Assembly: GCA_023055355.1 (NCBI GenBank)
Contig: JALJCS010000002.1
Location: 88,871,001-88,935,000 of the forward strand
Length of the DNA: 64,000 nt
Direction: 5' to 3'
Source: Agelaius tricolor
Taxonomy: Eukaryota > Chordata > Aves > Passeriformes > Icteridae
Shown here: positions 12,381 to 25,259 of the stretch, piece by piece
Position numbering within the stretch: the stretch's first letter is position 1
Layout: every line of letters starts with the position of its first letter
Notes under the pieces: model-generated
Databases searched by the model: none
Told to the model about the DNA's origin: nothing
The model's input: only the letters and a program-made list of their open reading frames with translations
Translations under genes and position numbers: made by a program

Positions 12381-14276
12381 GATGAAGGTTAAAAGAAAAA
12401 GATTACAGCAAAATCAAAAGAAAGCTAAACATTTCAGTCTGAAACTTTCCCTTTTACATGGCTTCTCTCATAACAAAAACTTAATTTACTTCATCCCATG
12501 CTATAATCAATATTTTTATTACTTTTTTTTTTCTATTTCTGTTTTCAGTCTTCAGGTCAGTACTTTGTTGACAGCATAATGTATGAACCTTGCTCAATGG
12601 CCATTACTTGTATTTGCAGTGTTGTAGATCATCCTTCCACAAAGGAAAAGAATAAAAGAATCATGTTTCTGAAAATTATGAAGTCCACATTATAGCTTTT
12701 CCTCCTCTTGAAAAAGGAAAAAAAAAAGAAATGGTATTTGTGGAAGCTTTTAAGCTTTTTCTTCTGTCTCTCTCACAAGTGTAAATACAAAATCATCTCA
12801 TTAAAATGTATGAAATTACCCTGGCATAAAATTAATATAGGAGTAGATTTGGTCCCATGCTTTTTTGTATGGCTCAAAACTGCCTTTGCTATATCAGGAG
12901 CTGCATTCATGTAATTCAGGAAAGGACAGGGTCGAACGCACCCTGATTATCCCTGTATCAATTTTCAGTGGCAGCACTAGTCTATACTATTGAATAAGTT
13001 ATTATGCTTTGATTGATTTTCCTTTCTTCAGGCATGAATTTTATATTTCAGGCAATTCCTGTGAAAGAAATAAAACTGATGCCACAAACCCCAGGAACCC
13101 CAACTTTTCAACACAAGAAGGTTTTTGGATAATTTCAGTGGAAGATAAATTGGTAGTAATGTGTTGTTCTATACTTGACGCCTAATAAGGACATGGGGAT
13201 TTTTCTCCTGAAGGGTTGGATTTTTGTTCCAATTCCTTTGAGTTTTCTCTGCCCTCCTCACAGCTAGGATGGATTGTGGCTGCTCTATGAAGAACTGACT
13301 CAAAACACACTGAAGACTGTGACACTGACCTCCACAAGTTTTGGGTTAGACCCAGCTGAAGTTCTCTTGGCTTTTAAGACTGTTGGTTCGTGATTTTCCT
13401 AGATTTCAGCATAAGGAAGACAAATGTGCTTACACCTGCCTCTCTTGGATGTATAATTTGAGGCAGACAATGGAATATGGGCTTTCTAACTGACAACCAA
13501 CACCAAAACCTTTTAAAACAGCATGTTTTAGTGTTGGATAGTCTCCCAATGGTGTCCCAGAATTCCTCAAATAGTTCAGAACTTTCTACCTCTGTTTTAC
13601 TATGTGGGCAATATTTAACCCTACCACATGGAAAATTGATTTATTAACTTAAAAAATGAAAGCTTAGAAGATACAAGGCAGCTCACCCACATAAAGTCAA
13701 TTACTATGGAGGGAATGGAGATGGAGGGCAATATTGTCATGAGACTAAGTGAATCAAAGGAGAAATAAAGATGGTCATGGCTGCCCTGAACTTGGCCCTG
13801 ATGACAGCTGCTCTCTTTGTTGCTATGACTGGGGAGGAATTCAAACTACAGAGGCTGTCAGCTGTGGGGGACCTTGTTGTAAGCACATGGTATTAGGAAA
13901 AAAACAGCATAAAAGATAACCAAACTGTCTGTGAAGAAAGGAGTGAAGCAGCAGGTGTATTGGCATGTCATATCAGAGCAACCTAATGCTGTTTGTGACT
14001 GGCCAAGATGCCTGGGCTGGGAAAGAAGCAGCAGGTACCATTTATCCAGCCTTTACAAGGGGTTTTTTTGGATGCCACCTTGCACAATATCATCAAAAGT
14101 AGAAGAGAGGTCCTGAATGAGCCCTTCTAGTGTGAGCCCCAGAAGATGTACCCAGCTAGCATTAAACAGCAGCTCAGTGCTTAACTGGGAAGAAACATCT
14201 TGCTCCCACCACCCCATGCCTTTCACTGGAACCTCTCATTTCCCTCTCATGCTCCTGTGTCACAGAAGAGAGTATT
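12381..14276. other. Single-copy non-coding DNA
   Basis: T-rich and A-rich tracts (about 12510-12540 and 12715-12730) but no recognised repeat, exon or RNA gene. Frames do not exceed about 68 codons. Confidence 0.45.
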
Positions 14277-14335
14277 TCATAGAACCATAGAATGGCTCAT
14301 GTTGGAAGGAACCTTAAAGATCATCTGGCTCTACC
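14277..14335 (-). mobile_element. CR1 LINE fragment, 3' end
   Basis: A short piece of the CR1 3' end in reverse orientation: an octamer-like start (TTCATAGAACCATAGAATGG) followed by the GTTGGAAGGAACCTTAAAGATCATCTGG phrase, read as the complement of the CR1 3' UTR. Homology stops after about 60 bp. Severe 5' truncation is usual for CR1. Confidence 0.75.
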
Positions 14336-14402
14336 TTCCCCTTGCCAAATTAAAGCCAAGAAATGTAAGACTTCTGTCATCCTTCCCCTCTCCACCCATA
14401 TA

Positions 14403-14750
14403 GTAGAGGAAATGTATTGTATTTGAATATTTGTATTTGAATATCTGTATAGAGGCTTTGCCCCAGAGGTCCCTGTTGTCCTTGATGGGCTGCAGCTGCG
14501 ATGTCCTTAATTGGGCTGCAGCTGTGACCAATGAAGATAACTGGGATAAAAGGGGGTGGGTCAGCCAGTCAGGGAGAGCCTTGGAGGAGCCCTGACCAGA
14601 GAGAGAACAGTGTGTAGAAGAAGGAGTCAGTGAAGAGCTGCAGCCATGAGAATATGCCAAAGAGGTATGGGCTTTAGAAGTCTGATAATATCATTATGGG
14701 ACTCTAGAGAAATAATAGAAGAACAATGCACCCAGACCACCTGCAGCCCT
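14403..14750 (+). mobile_element. Probable solo LTR of an endogenous retrovirus
   Basis: The block has LTR promoter architecture on the plus strand: a tandem pair of about 25 bp (14478-14502 and 14503-14527, both containing GGGCTGCAGCTG), a CCAAT box (14528 region) and a TATA-like GGGATAAAAGG (14543-14553). A run of purine-rich leader-like sequence follows. The wording resembles a passerine LTR family known to me, but the ends are not resolved and no TSD was found. No gag or pol is nearby. The right boundary could lie further on, up to about 14830. Confidence 0.5.
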
Positions 14751-17700
14751 AGGAAGTGACAGTGATGCTTTCTCAGAGAAGACAGGCAACCCAGTCAGAT
14801 CCTACAAAACTCCTGTCCCTGGACTGTAGAGACAACCTCATTCATTCCTACACTTAGGCAAGAAGAACTTAAGGCAATTGCAGTTGTCAACTTGTTTATC
14901 AGTTTTGGGAGAAATAACAAAGTTTCAAGTCTATCAAAACCAAAGGAAGCCAATTATTACACATAAAGATGTTAATAGACGGGTAAGGATAAACCATAAT
15001 GGTGCCTTTCATGCAACCATCATAAAAATCCTTGGCACTGTAAGACTAGAATAGACTACATAGGATTATTTTGCTAATTCTGACCTTGTGTCATGGTACT
15101 TTTATCAATTTTTATACTGTGAAAATGAGACAATGAGTTCCCTTTAGTATCATTTTTCAAGGCCTTATTCTATTTCAGAGAAATATTTCACCATAAGACT
15201 TCAAAGTCAGTCTGTTTTGGGAGGGTTGCTCATACTCATAATGGACACATGTAATTTACTTGGTACCAGAGAGACAAGGATAGATATGCTGTGTTTATTC
15301 AGAAATAAGACCTTTTTTTAATGATTCGTTGCCTGTCCTGAATAAATAATCTTGCATACATAATTTGTTTCAAGATGGATGAGCTGTTGCACCAATATTA
15401 AAGATAGTTAAGAATACCCTCCACAATATAAATCATCCAGTTGCTGTGAGGGATGTCACCTTGTATGACAAAATGGGAGCTTAGGAAATTAGAAAGGAGA
15501 TTAATGTCATGTTCTGATGCTCTTGCATAGAAGTTATATATAGTTTGAATCTCCACTGCTTGATCATTTCATAGCTGAGGTAATTTGCTTTATGGAACAT
15601 CCAGATGCAAATAAGGAAAGATTAGATGCAGCAAACATTTAAATTAATCTGTGTACTAAGTGTGTCCAGAATCAATCCCAGGATGTAGATTTTTAGTGTT
15701 TTGAGCTTAATTCCTCACTAATGAGCAGTTGTTTTTCACTTAATGGAGTTCTTCTGGAAGGCAAGTGTCTGCCATCTCATCTGATCACAGCAAATGACCT
15801 TCCACTTTGAAGATAACCTGAGCTTATTTGATTTAAATTAAAAATTATCTGCTAACAGGGATCACTGATGAGCACTGAAATTCCCTGGAAAGGGAGATCC
15901 CAGTGTGGCAGCCAGTGGCTCCATTCAGTGTGTGGATCACTGGATGTGAGGATGTGAACATGCTCTGCTTTGAGCTGGCCAGACCCCCTTGACCCAGATT
16001 TTGCTGCCAGCTGGGCTGGATCTGGAGGCTCAGAGCATGAGTTCATTGCTCTGGGGGAGTCACCATCATGTAAGCATGGCCACTTTCTGGACAATTGCAA
16101 ATCCTCTGGGAAGGCATCTATGGTTCCTTCATTGAAGTTCTAAAGCCAAGGAGGGGCAAGAAACCTGACTGACGTTAAGAGCTAAAAGTTTATATTCTGT
16201 GTTAAAATACATCATCCTCTAAGCTTTGTCTTTGTGATCACAGTTTGCTACTTAAATATATCTGAGCTGCTTTCCAGCACAACATACTGTATTATCTGCT
16301 AGATGCTGCCCTAGGGAGACTGAACAATCTCTAGCATAAGGGAAAGAGTTCATTTTCCTTAACAGTTTTGAATTTCAATACTTAGATAGATTTAAATTAA
16401 AATAAATTCATCAAATTCCCATAAAGAACATATGGAGTCAAAAGCTTGCAAATTCTCTTCCTGAATTTCTCCATGATGGACTGGACTGATCTGCTGAGTA
16501 AGTCCAATTGTAATGGGACATGGTTCAATGTGGCAGCCAAAGCCTAGAAGGCTGTTTTAAATTAGGGATTATTTTAGAATTAGGAAACAGCAGCCTTATC
16601 AATCTGATTGAATCTGTAGTTTAAAATAAATTGGGTCATTAGAATGTGTAGTGTGGTTAATGCTAATGAGCTGGTTGGTTTAATTACATAAGAAAAACAG
16701 CTCTAATCATTGGAGGGTAGGAGTTTATGTTGTTTTGGCGTTTTTGTTTCTTTTTTTTAATTTGCTTTTTCATTATTATCAGTGATGATGCTAATGTTCT
16801 CTGTGCTAAATTTCTTCTCATAGTACATTTACTAGTTAGCATGTCTGGTAATACAACCTTGAAAGTGTTAAGGAGAAAAAAACTAAAACCACCATGAAAA
16901 GCTGTGACTGATGCTGATTTTCTGATACATGTTCTCTCACCTCTGTCCCTTGTCAGATGGAAAGTAATACACAAAGACTTTCCAAGCTCAGAAAAGCAAG
17001 AAAAGCCATAGAGATATGAATTAACACACTTGTCTATTTTTAAATTGAGAGACTGTCAAATGTCCTCTGGGAGTGCCAAGTGTATTTACAAGAGCAAGCC
17101 CAAGCTCTTCACTGTTCACCTTTATTACTGCACACCCTGGGTAGTGAAGGTCCTTCGGGTAATAACTTACTGCCATATGACTACTTGAAAAATAAATTAG
17201 TAGAAATTATGAACACATCTAACAACATTAATAATGGGCTACCTAATGCCCAGAAGACACCTGTGCCAACCACCTGGTATCTCTCTAATAAGGTTCATCA
17301 ATAAGTGCATTTTTACTTAGACCCTGACAAAGGTTGCAAAGCAAACAAGCCTATGGAGTACGAGGTATTGATAAACTGGATCAGTCATAGAGATTCACCC
17401 ACTGCACTTAATAAATCACACCCAGCTGAGAAAATACACAGAAGCACATAAGATAATTTGGGAAGCACAAACCATAATTTGGGAGTGGACTCGGAAAAGA
17501 TTACTCACCACGAACCCTTCTGAATCAAAATCATCCATTTGAAGATGAGTAGTGAATGTGAACAGAGAGGTGACCTCACCTGGAAATGGGTAACCAGCAC
17601 TTAAGAGTTTCATCTGACACTGGTATTCACTGTAGAAGTAACTATTAAACCTAATTGATACTTTAGTTTTCCTCTAAAAAGTATATGAATCTACTAAGAT

Positions 17701-17948
17701 ATGTTCACAAAAGCAACCATCTAAAATATCTCAGCAAAACCTGCTCTGGTTTGCAGCCAGTTGTCCCGTAAGGGTGAACTCTGCCTTGCAGCTCCCAAGA
17801 GATGCAGGCCAGTGCCTGGCACTGAACCCACAGAACCCTGGATGTGGTCGCAGTCAGTCTTGATGCAGACAGCGATACCTGAGATTCCCCCAAAAAAACA
17901 AAATTTGCAAAACTTGTGACAAGCTCAGCCTCAGCCACGTTTTTATCC
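14751..17948. other. AT-rich single-copy DNA
   Basis: No repeat family, exon or RNA gene is recognised in about 3.2 kb. Frames stay below 97 codons. Scattered TAAATTAAT-type cores are present (15640-15655, 15830-15845, 16385-16410) but are not dense enough to call an element. Confidence 0.45.
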
Positions 17949-18622
17949 ATGGAATCATGAAATTGTGGAATCATGGAATCACAGAATGGTTTGGGTTGAA
18001 TGGGACCTTAACGTTCACCATGTCCCAACCCCTGCCATGGGCAGGGACACCTTCCACTAGACCAGGTTGTTCACAGCCCCATCTAACTTGGCCTTGAACA
18101 CTTCCAGGGATGTGGCAGCCAAAAATTCTCTGGGCAACATGTTCCAGTGCCACACCACCTCTCACAATAATTTCCTCCTAATATTTAATCTAAACCTATC
18201 CTCTTACAGTCTGAAGCTTCCCCCCTTGTCCTGTCACTCCAGGCTCTTGCAAAAAGTCCCTCTCCATCTTTCCTGTAGGCTCCTTCAGGTACTGGAAAGC
18301 TGCAATTACGTGACGCCAGGGACTTTTCTTCAGGCTGAACAATTCTCTCAGCCTTTTCTCATAGGAGAGGTGCTCCAATTTTCTAATCATCTTTGTGGCC
18401 TCCTCTTGACTTGCTCCAACAGGTTGAGGCCCTTCCTGTGCTGGGACCCCAGAGCTGGATGCAGCACTGCAGGTGGGATCTCACCAGAGCAGAGCAGAGC
18501 AGAGGGGCAGAATCCCCTCCTTCCCCTGCTGCCCACAGGGCTTTGGATGCAGCCCAGGACACCTTTGGTTCTTGGGCTGCACGTGCACATTGCTGGGTCA
18601 TGCTCAGTCTCTCACCCACTAT
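17949..18622 (-). mobile_element. CR1 LINE, 5'-truncated copy (3' UTR and end of ORF2)
   Basis: Read on the minus strand, this is the terminal part of a CR1 non-LTR retrotransposon. The plus-strand text starts with degenerate octamers (GGAATCATGGAATCACAGAA), then the complement of the 3' UTR and of the last part of ORF2. Minus-strand translation in two frames gives the CR1 reverse-transcriptase C-terminus, with motifs like MTQQCA, SALVRSHLQ, LEHLSYEKRLREL and IAAFQYLK. Frame changes between these motifs and an in-frame stop show it is dead. Homology fades at about 18620. The 193-codon frame on the opposite strand (18067-18648) is an antisense by-product. Confidence 0.93.
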
Positions 18623-20145
18623 TACTGCTCTCATCTTTAGCATCATAAACCTGTCAAAATCTGCAGCCTTCACATACTAAGAATATGAAGCATTACAGCA
18701 CGTGCCAAGTAGAATATGAATGGTTATATTTATATATATGTTGGCCATGTCCCTTAAGGTTTCCTCCCAGAAGGGCATTAGGTGAGTACAAAATATCCCA
18801 AGAGCACTGAGTTAAGTGTTGACCCTGTTCATATTTATGAGACCATATGCTTCACTGCCAGAGGGGCATGAACCTTTCATGCTCCAGAGCTGAGAGCAGC
18901 TGTCCCATCTGTTAGTGCAGCTCCACAAATACTGTTGTACAGACAGACAAAAACTGCCTGTGTTTGATTGGACTCGCTACTGAATGCCAACAGAATCTCT
19001 AGGACTTTATCATTTAACAACTGAACCATCAGTGAGAGCCTCATTGTATTCCAGATCATAGGCTTTGATTCAGAATAGCTTTTAAATTTATATGAAATGT
19101 ATTTAAAGTATTCCAACTCTTTAGTAGATCACAACACATAAGAGAGTAGATGCAAAATTTTATGTAGTGTTTTGGTTTAAATACTTTGGACTAAAGAGTG
19201 AGGGTTAGGAACTGATCTCTAAAGGAACTATGTGTTTTGAAAAATGTTTTTTGTACCTCACATTTGCTTCAGGCAGGATAGATGTATGCATATTTTCACT
19301 GAAATAGAATGTGTAGTGATATATTTCTTCATTTCAGTCAAATTTAGATGTCTAGCCTGCCATTATAGATGATTAGATAGCTATATTTACTGCTCTGAAA
19401 TTATTCTTAATAACACCATTGCTCTCAACCTGCTTCTTAAGCTCCAGAAGGGAAATTGATATTGTGGGTAATTATTTTCAGCAGTTCTGAATACAATAAA
19501 GCTGCACTCACTGGAATCACATGTATGTCTGTTCATAAAAATTCCCCCCCACACTGCTACAGAACAATAGGCATTTTTAAAAAATGTAAATCCCTCCTGG
19601 TTTATCCATATATCATAGATAATATGTATGTCTGCAACGGATGATATATGGAATAATGTCTTACTTTTCTCAGCAATTGCTTCACTCACTTATCTTTAGA
19701 ACACAGCTCCTGCTAACACCAAAGCAAGGGATTCCTACTTCCCTCCGTGGCCATTTAAAAGTAATAACCTCACACTATCTGTCATCTTCATTGCAGTGTG
19801 GTTGATAAAGGAACAGACACTCAGGGCTTATTTCTGGCTTGGAATTTGACCATGAAACTCTGAAATTGCAGGTGTAAAGTTTAAAGTCTACAGCAAAATA
19901 TGCCTCCAATGGTCCCCCTGCAGAGGGGCCTGAACTGCTCTATCCAGGGGTGCCACTCCAGAAGTCAGACTTCACCCTCTTGTTCATTGTTTGGGTCTTG
20001 ATTGGGAAATCTCCAGTTTGGGTTCTACTAAGCTTGTTGCAGATGTCCCAGAGATGAGGCCCAAAAGCAGCCTGTGAAGGAGGACACAGCACTTTTTTCT
20101 CCTTAACACCACATGAGAGCCACCCACACTGACCACTCATGATCC
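18623..20145. other. Single-copy non-coding DNA
   Basis: No repeat family or exon is recognised. AT-rich, with a TATATTTATATATAT patch near 18724-18740 and frames of at most 100 codons. Confidence 0.45.
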
Positions 20146-20815
20146 TGTTGTTATTAGTAGAAAAAGCTGCCCATTTTTTTAAAGATTGAAGAGTTCACAG
20201 GTTGGGCCAGTTGCTGCCAGGGTGGAGTTCTAACTGTTTGTTATTGTAATCACCTGTCATTTTCGTTAACTACCTGTCCTTGATGGTTAAGAATTGCCCC
20301 TTTTGTGAGTGACACCCTGCTGCTTCCTGGAGGATGGCACCCAGAAGGTGAAGAGGAGGAGACCTTGGAATTAGCATGCAAATGACCTAGGAAACAGCAT
20401 GCAATGGGAGGGATCCCTCACCAAACCTAGCCAAAAACCCCTAAAAACAATGAGTCAACACAAATTGAACAAATCAAAGTGATGACTAGATGTGAAGAAC
20501 AGAATCTAGTACCTGCTAAGACCCTTTTTATCCCTCACCCTAACATAAAAGATGTCAGCTAAATGGAGGACCTCAAATGTTGAACCAAAACCAGTGGGGA
20601 ATCTCCTGATGTTCTTGTGAGGAGAGAGGCTCCAGCTGTGCCCGTTGACCATTGGACAAAGCTGCACTCTTTTTCCTCCTCTGTGCCATTCCTGGGGCCA
20701 GCGGAGCTGTGAGTGCGGACCTGCCAGTTCTCCCTCCCAAAGCTGATCACTTTTAATCAAGGCATTAAAAAAGGAAAAAGATTTCCTGCCCGTGTTTATT
20801 TCACTGTCAGAGAGA
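20146..20815 (+). mobile_element. Probable solo LTR, old copy
   Basis: The block reads like an LTR on the plus strand: a U3-like portion with the paired motifs GCATGCAAATGACC and GCATGCAATGGG (about 20373-20410), a TATA-like ACATAAAAGATG (20543 region), then CTTTTAATCAAGGCATT (about 20752-20768), which looks like a decayed AATAAA polyadenylation region, and a candidate CA end near 20809. No TSD was identified, and the boundaries are estimates. The 160-codon minus-strand frame at 20506-20988 runs across the presumed LTR edge and is not a credible gene. Confidence 0.45.
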
Positions 20816-21769
20816 TGCCTAAAGGGAGATGCTAAACCATAACCCACACTCCTCTGTTTACTCTGCTCTGTTCTCAGCCAAGAGGATGATGATAGGCAGT
20901 GCCAAAGTCCCCATTTGCTACCATGAAAAACAGGAACTAGGTAGAACAGCCTGAAAAACAGCAAAATGAAACCACCAAAAAAATCCAACTACAATAAATA
21001 ACATTATTTTATCTGAATTTTACATTTTTCTGTTAATCAGTTAAAGCTTATTAATGGATAGGTTCAAAAAAAGGGCATCTTTGTCCTGAATTCATCTCTT
21101 TTGACATTAGTGCCTCACATTTAGCTCATCTGTTTCAAGGTGGTTTGGGAGCTCTTTTGATATTCAGAGGTACTTTTCCTAAGCTAGACTTCCCTGAAGG
21201 GCATTTTGTTCACCTAATTATTTTACACTGAATGTAGATCACAGTTTTTCAGAGAGAAAGATGAGGTAAATCCCATCTTTGGGTCCCCGACGTACTCCAA
21301 ATGAATCAACAATGGACAAATCAGTGCTATTAAAATAATTTGAATTCCAATCTTAACAATTCTTGAAGGTGATAGAGAAGAATTGCACAAACTTAGAACA
21401 TTTCTACTTGAAATGATGAAGGTGCATGAATGACATATATCATGTAAGGCACCCATTCTCATGGAGTGGTTTGTTTCCTGTATTTCCTAAGAAAAATATT
21501 TCAAGCTTCTACCTCTCCTCACTGCTAAATCAAAGTTTGACAGTAAATATATTGTTATTTTGCTTGAGTAGATGATGTATTAATTTATAAGTCCTTAGAA
21601 AAATGTCCTTTAGCAACTCGGTATAAGATGAAAGAATATAGCCATTACTTATTCCTAGGAAACAAACATCAGGTATACAATTTACACAGAGAGCAATATC
21701 TGGCACAATCCCTGTTGCTGGGAGTAGAAGGAATTGCACGAAACATCCCCATTATCCTATCAGCCTAAT
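20816..21769. other. AT-rich single-copy DNA
   Basis: No repeat or exon is recognised; frames are at most 79 codons. Confidence 0.45.
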
Positions 21770-22210
21770 TTGGCTGAGCTGCTTTTAATGGAGCAGGGAA
21801 ATGCAGTGCCTGCTCAGCCTCTCATCCCAGGAACATATTGTAATTAACTGCCTGAGCAGCTGCACGGCGGCAGGAGGAGGCTCTAAATGATGTGACTCTG
21901 TTGATATTACCTGTGCTAAAATGATTTTGGAGATTGGAAGGGAAGAGCTGATTGCCTTTTACGGCAGTGTCTAAAGCCTAAATGAGTTCTGACACCTGAA
22001 GGAAGGAGAAATAACCCGCAGACTTCACATCAGCACTCTGTAAAATGTATTTGGGAGCTTGATCACCATGACCTCACCCCTGCAATTATTTCAGCCCCTC
22101 CAGTTATTGTCACATATTTGATCCTCAATTTTGGTTTAATTGATACTGTGAATGTTAACATAAACTTGATGGCAAAGGAACAGCTATTCACTGTGTAAGC
22201 CAGTTTCTTC
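21770..22210. promoter_or_regulatory. Candidate conserved non-coding element
   Basis: A repeat-free block that mixes homeodomain cores (TTGTAATTAACTG at 21839-21851, GGTTTAATTGAT near 22133), an E-box CAGCTG (21857-21862) and several retained CpGs (CACGGCGGC near 21863, TTACGGCAG near 21959, CCCGCAG near 22016) in a CpG-poor setting. This resembles vertebrate developmental enhancers, but conservation is inferred and not tested. Confidence 0.28.
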
Positions 22211-22391
22211 ATTATCACAAGGAATCGAGATATCACCAATGACCCTGCTCATAGTAAACAGCAATAACACATTGAAAATCTGACAAAAAAAGGATGCTCA
22301 GGGAAACTATTACAACACTTTATTAAATGGAAGAAAATTGAGTAGTCTGGTAGACAGCTATAGTTTGCAGGAAAGTATGGGGCAAACCCTC

Positions 22392-22418
22392 AATAATAAT
22401 AATAATAATAATAATAAT
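22392..22418. repeat. (AAT)9 microsatellite
   Basis: Nine perfect AAT units. Likely length-variable. Confidence 0.95.
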
Positions 22419-22598
22419 ACATTCAAGGTATTAATAGCAGTGGTTAAAATACTGTCTTCTGTAGAGTGACATAATAATACTGCAAAGCAGGGTGCTATCT
22501 TTGTTTCTGAAGAAACTGAGATTAAGACAAATGATGATCATGGTGAATTACCATGAAATACAGCTGTGAGCCAAAAGGCTATTTAAAAACTTCTGCAT

Positions 22599-22617
22599 CC
22601 AGGCTGAACAACCCCAA
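22599..22617 (-). mobile_element. CR1 fragment (tiny)
   Basis: CCAGGCTGAACAACCCCAA matches the reverse-oriented CR1 phrase found about 400 bp from the 3' end of most avian CR1s. Only about 19 bp is clear; a few more degenerate bases may follow to 22640. Confidence 0.5.
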
Positions 22618-22683
22618 GTGTTCCAGCATTTTCCACAACTCTGTGTCCTGTTCAATCACTTATACCACCAAAACAATCAGCAG

Positions 22684-22770
22684 CCTGGTCTAGTGGAAGG
22701 TATCCCTGTCCATGGAGGGGGACTGGAGCTAAATGTTCTTCAGGGTCCTTTCCAAGCCAACCCATTCTCT
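22684..22770 (+). mobile_element. CR1 LINE 3'-end fragment
   Basis: Plus-strand CR1 3' UTR end: the phrases CCTGGTCTAGTGGAAGGTAT, CCCTGTCCATGGAGGGGGACTGGA and GGGTCCTTTCCAAGCCAACCCATTCT occur in the usual order. Only about 87 bp is retained. It lies next to a CR1 scrap of opposite orientation. Confidence 0.8.
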
Positions 22771-23859
22771 ACTTGTTACCAGAGGTATGTGCTTCACTGG
22801 TCATTTTGGCTGCTAGAAGCAAGGAGAGTTAGCTGAGGGTGTCAAGGATGTGCTTCCAAATGCACAATCAAGAGGAAGCTGTGGGAGCTCCAAGAAAGAG
22901 TATGAGAGTGAGTGATTTGGTTAAACATCTCATCCATCTTTAAGAAACTCTGCAGATGTCACCCTGAAGCTGTCTGGGGAGAAAATCCAGTGCAGAGTCT
23001 GTCAACAGGACATGGATCTCTAAATGATCCTGGAGCAGGAGCACAAAGGCTGCTTCTTAGTAAGGCTTGTGATCTCATGAAGATTTTTTGGCTTCCTTCT
23101 GTCTGTAAAAATGTGACATGTTTGCAACTTACATTTATAAACAAATTTCATAACCATATCTCAGTTAACTACAGCTTCCCCTCTTGTCTGCAGAAATCAG
23201 TCTTGCTTAAGAACACAAGGTCCCCTGTGAAGAAAATATTTCTCACAAGCTAGTTGTGCATTGTTCAATACAGAAGCTTCTGGGTCTTATTAGTGTTGTT
23301 ATTTGTATTTTAGAGAGCACCACAGAGATTTGAGAAAAGTTGTTTTCTTGGCTAGAAGGGGTTTCCCCATGAAGTGTTGCTTCAGGGACATTAAAATCAC
23401 AAGTGAAAATGGCACAACACAAAGCACAGAGTGGCACTGTGACATGATTATGGGGGAATATAAATTACAGCCACAGCAGTACTAAGTACTTAATATCAGC
23501 ATAAATATTTGTCTGTTCCTTCTGTGTATTCTAACAGAGATTTAGACACAGAAGTGCCTAATATAACCAAAGCATTTGTTCTAATAGTATGGATTTTTAT
23601 ATTCCTAGTGTTATGAGCAGTATTCATTCTTCATTTGAAGTACATTTGTCATCATCATTCAAAGTATCCCTTTCATTTACACTCGAAACTCCAACAGAAA
23701 CATGCTGTATTCATTCCACTGATTCTGATCTAAACTACCCTCTTGGTGAGAAATGCAAAATACATTTATTCTGCTTTAATTAGACCTCTAGCAAATCCTT
23801 GGGAAATGGCAATTTTGAGCAGGAGATGAGAGAGCCATTTCCTTTAGATTCTCCCTGCC
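22771..23859. other. Single-copy non-coding DNA
   Basis: No repeat family or exon is recognised. Frames reach 113 codons (22912-23253, plus) opposite a 61-codon frame, without domain content. Confidence 0.4.
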
Positions 23860-24080
23860 ACGAGAGCAGGATGACAGAAGGAGTGAGGAGTTAATAGGAA
23901 ACATTAACCAGAATTTGCCCTTGCAGCAGGCAGCGGCTCAGCTGCCGTTTCATATTTCTTCCATGACATCACACGCACTTCCAGACTTTAACATTTGTCC
24001 ATGGCCTTCAGGGAGAGCACAGCTCAGTAATAAGATGAACTGCTTTTAAAAGATTGTTCTAATACCATCAGGGCTGACAC
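23860..24080. promoter_or_regulatory. Candidate conserved non-coding element (weak)
   Basis: A short repeat-free block with an E-box inside CTCAGCTGCCG (23938-23948), a CRE-like TGACATCACACG (about 23964-23975) and TTAATAGGAAACATTAACC (about 23892-23910). Regulatory function is inferred from motif packing only. Confidence 0.2.
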
Positions 24081-25259
24081 AGCACTGATGTCAGTGGAGG
24101 TAAGGGAGAGTGCTGAACTCCTCACCTCTGTTCCTACCACAGGGAGGATGGAAAAGGAGCACCCTGATGCTGCCAGCATTGCAAGCTGCCTGCAGCTGCC
24201 CACAGCCAGCAGTCAAAGGGTGGGGGGTGCCAGGGCCCCACAGTGCTCAGGTTTGAGTGCTCTGATAGGGGAATAGCAGTGGGGTCTATTGATGTGGGGA
24301 GAAGAAGAGGCACAGAAATTTCAGCCTTAGTTTATGCCAAGAAACCTGGATCTGACCCTCAGCTTAAAAATGCTCTCCAGGGATACAGGTACACTGAGAC
24401 ATTACTAAGCTACATTGGTTCACCCCAGTGGTCCCTTTATTTACTGGCTGGCCTTTGACAGGTTAGAGAAATACCCAATTTCTCAGTCACAACAATCTTT
24501 GTCCTAAAAAAAAGGACACTAGTGCATGGGATAAACAGTGACTAAAGCATTACTGAGATAAAAATTCCTTCCCAGGCCTGCGCTTTGACTGCCCACTGAC
24601 TTGGGGTAAGTCCCTGTGCTTTATCCTCTTTCTCTCAGAAGCTTCATCTATTCAATGCAAATCTTTTAGGGCAGGAGCACCTTCTGAAATGGGTTTGTCT
24701 GACATCAAAGATGACTGATGTCCCCAGGTTCAACTGCAGTGTATAAAGAGTAAGGAGGCCAGCAGGCTGCAGAGAGCAAAAGCTTTGTGGTTTGCATTTT
24801 TTGACCTTTCCAAACTGTAAACTTGCAAATATTAAAAGGAAAGGATCCAAATGTGCAAAGGAGGAGGAGGAGACAGGGAGGGAAACCATGTACTAATGGC
24901 TTATGAAAAATCACTTGATGATTTGTAGTCTGCCTTCTTTGAGATAAAAAGCCAATATAAAGGAATCAAGAGCAATTATGTCCCAGCCTATGAAGTGTCT
25001 CAGGCTATGCTCAAGCCTTCATTTTTCAGTTTATGAAACATCTTGGTCTCCACTCAAGTCTTTAGTTTTGATTCTATATTTTGCACTTTGTGTGTTTTAT
25101 CTCTTTTGTGAATAATGGATTCTATCACCATTATTAGGTATTTCATTGGTGTGGTACTTACAAGTGGTACTTATACTCTTGAAGGTTCAGGATATGGTGG
25201 AAAAGTGACCTGATGGTATCTGTAGAATACACTGGAGTCTCAGCAGTTCTTTCATGTTC
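24081..25259. other. Single-copy non-coding DNA
   Basis: No repeat or exon is recognised; overlapping 60-81 codon frames on both strands near 24.1-24.9 kb look like chance. Confidence 0.45.

Noticed and set aside
18067..18648. 193-codon plus-strand frame as a possible gene
   Set aside because: It is the antisense of a CR1 copy whose minus strand encodes the CR1 ORF2 tail; GC-rich CR1 3' ends often leave such frames open.
20506..20988. 160-codon minus-strand frame as a possible gene
   Set aside because: It crosses the probable right end of an old LTR, has no domain and overlaps another frame in a different phase.
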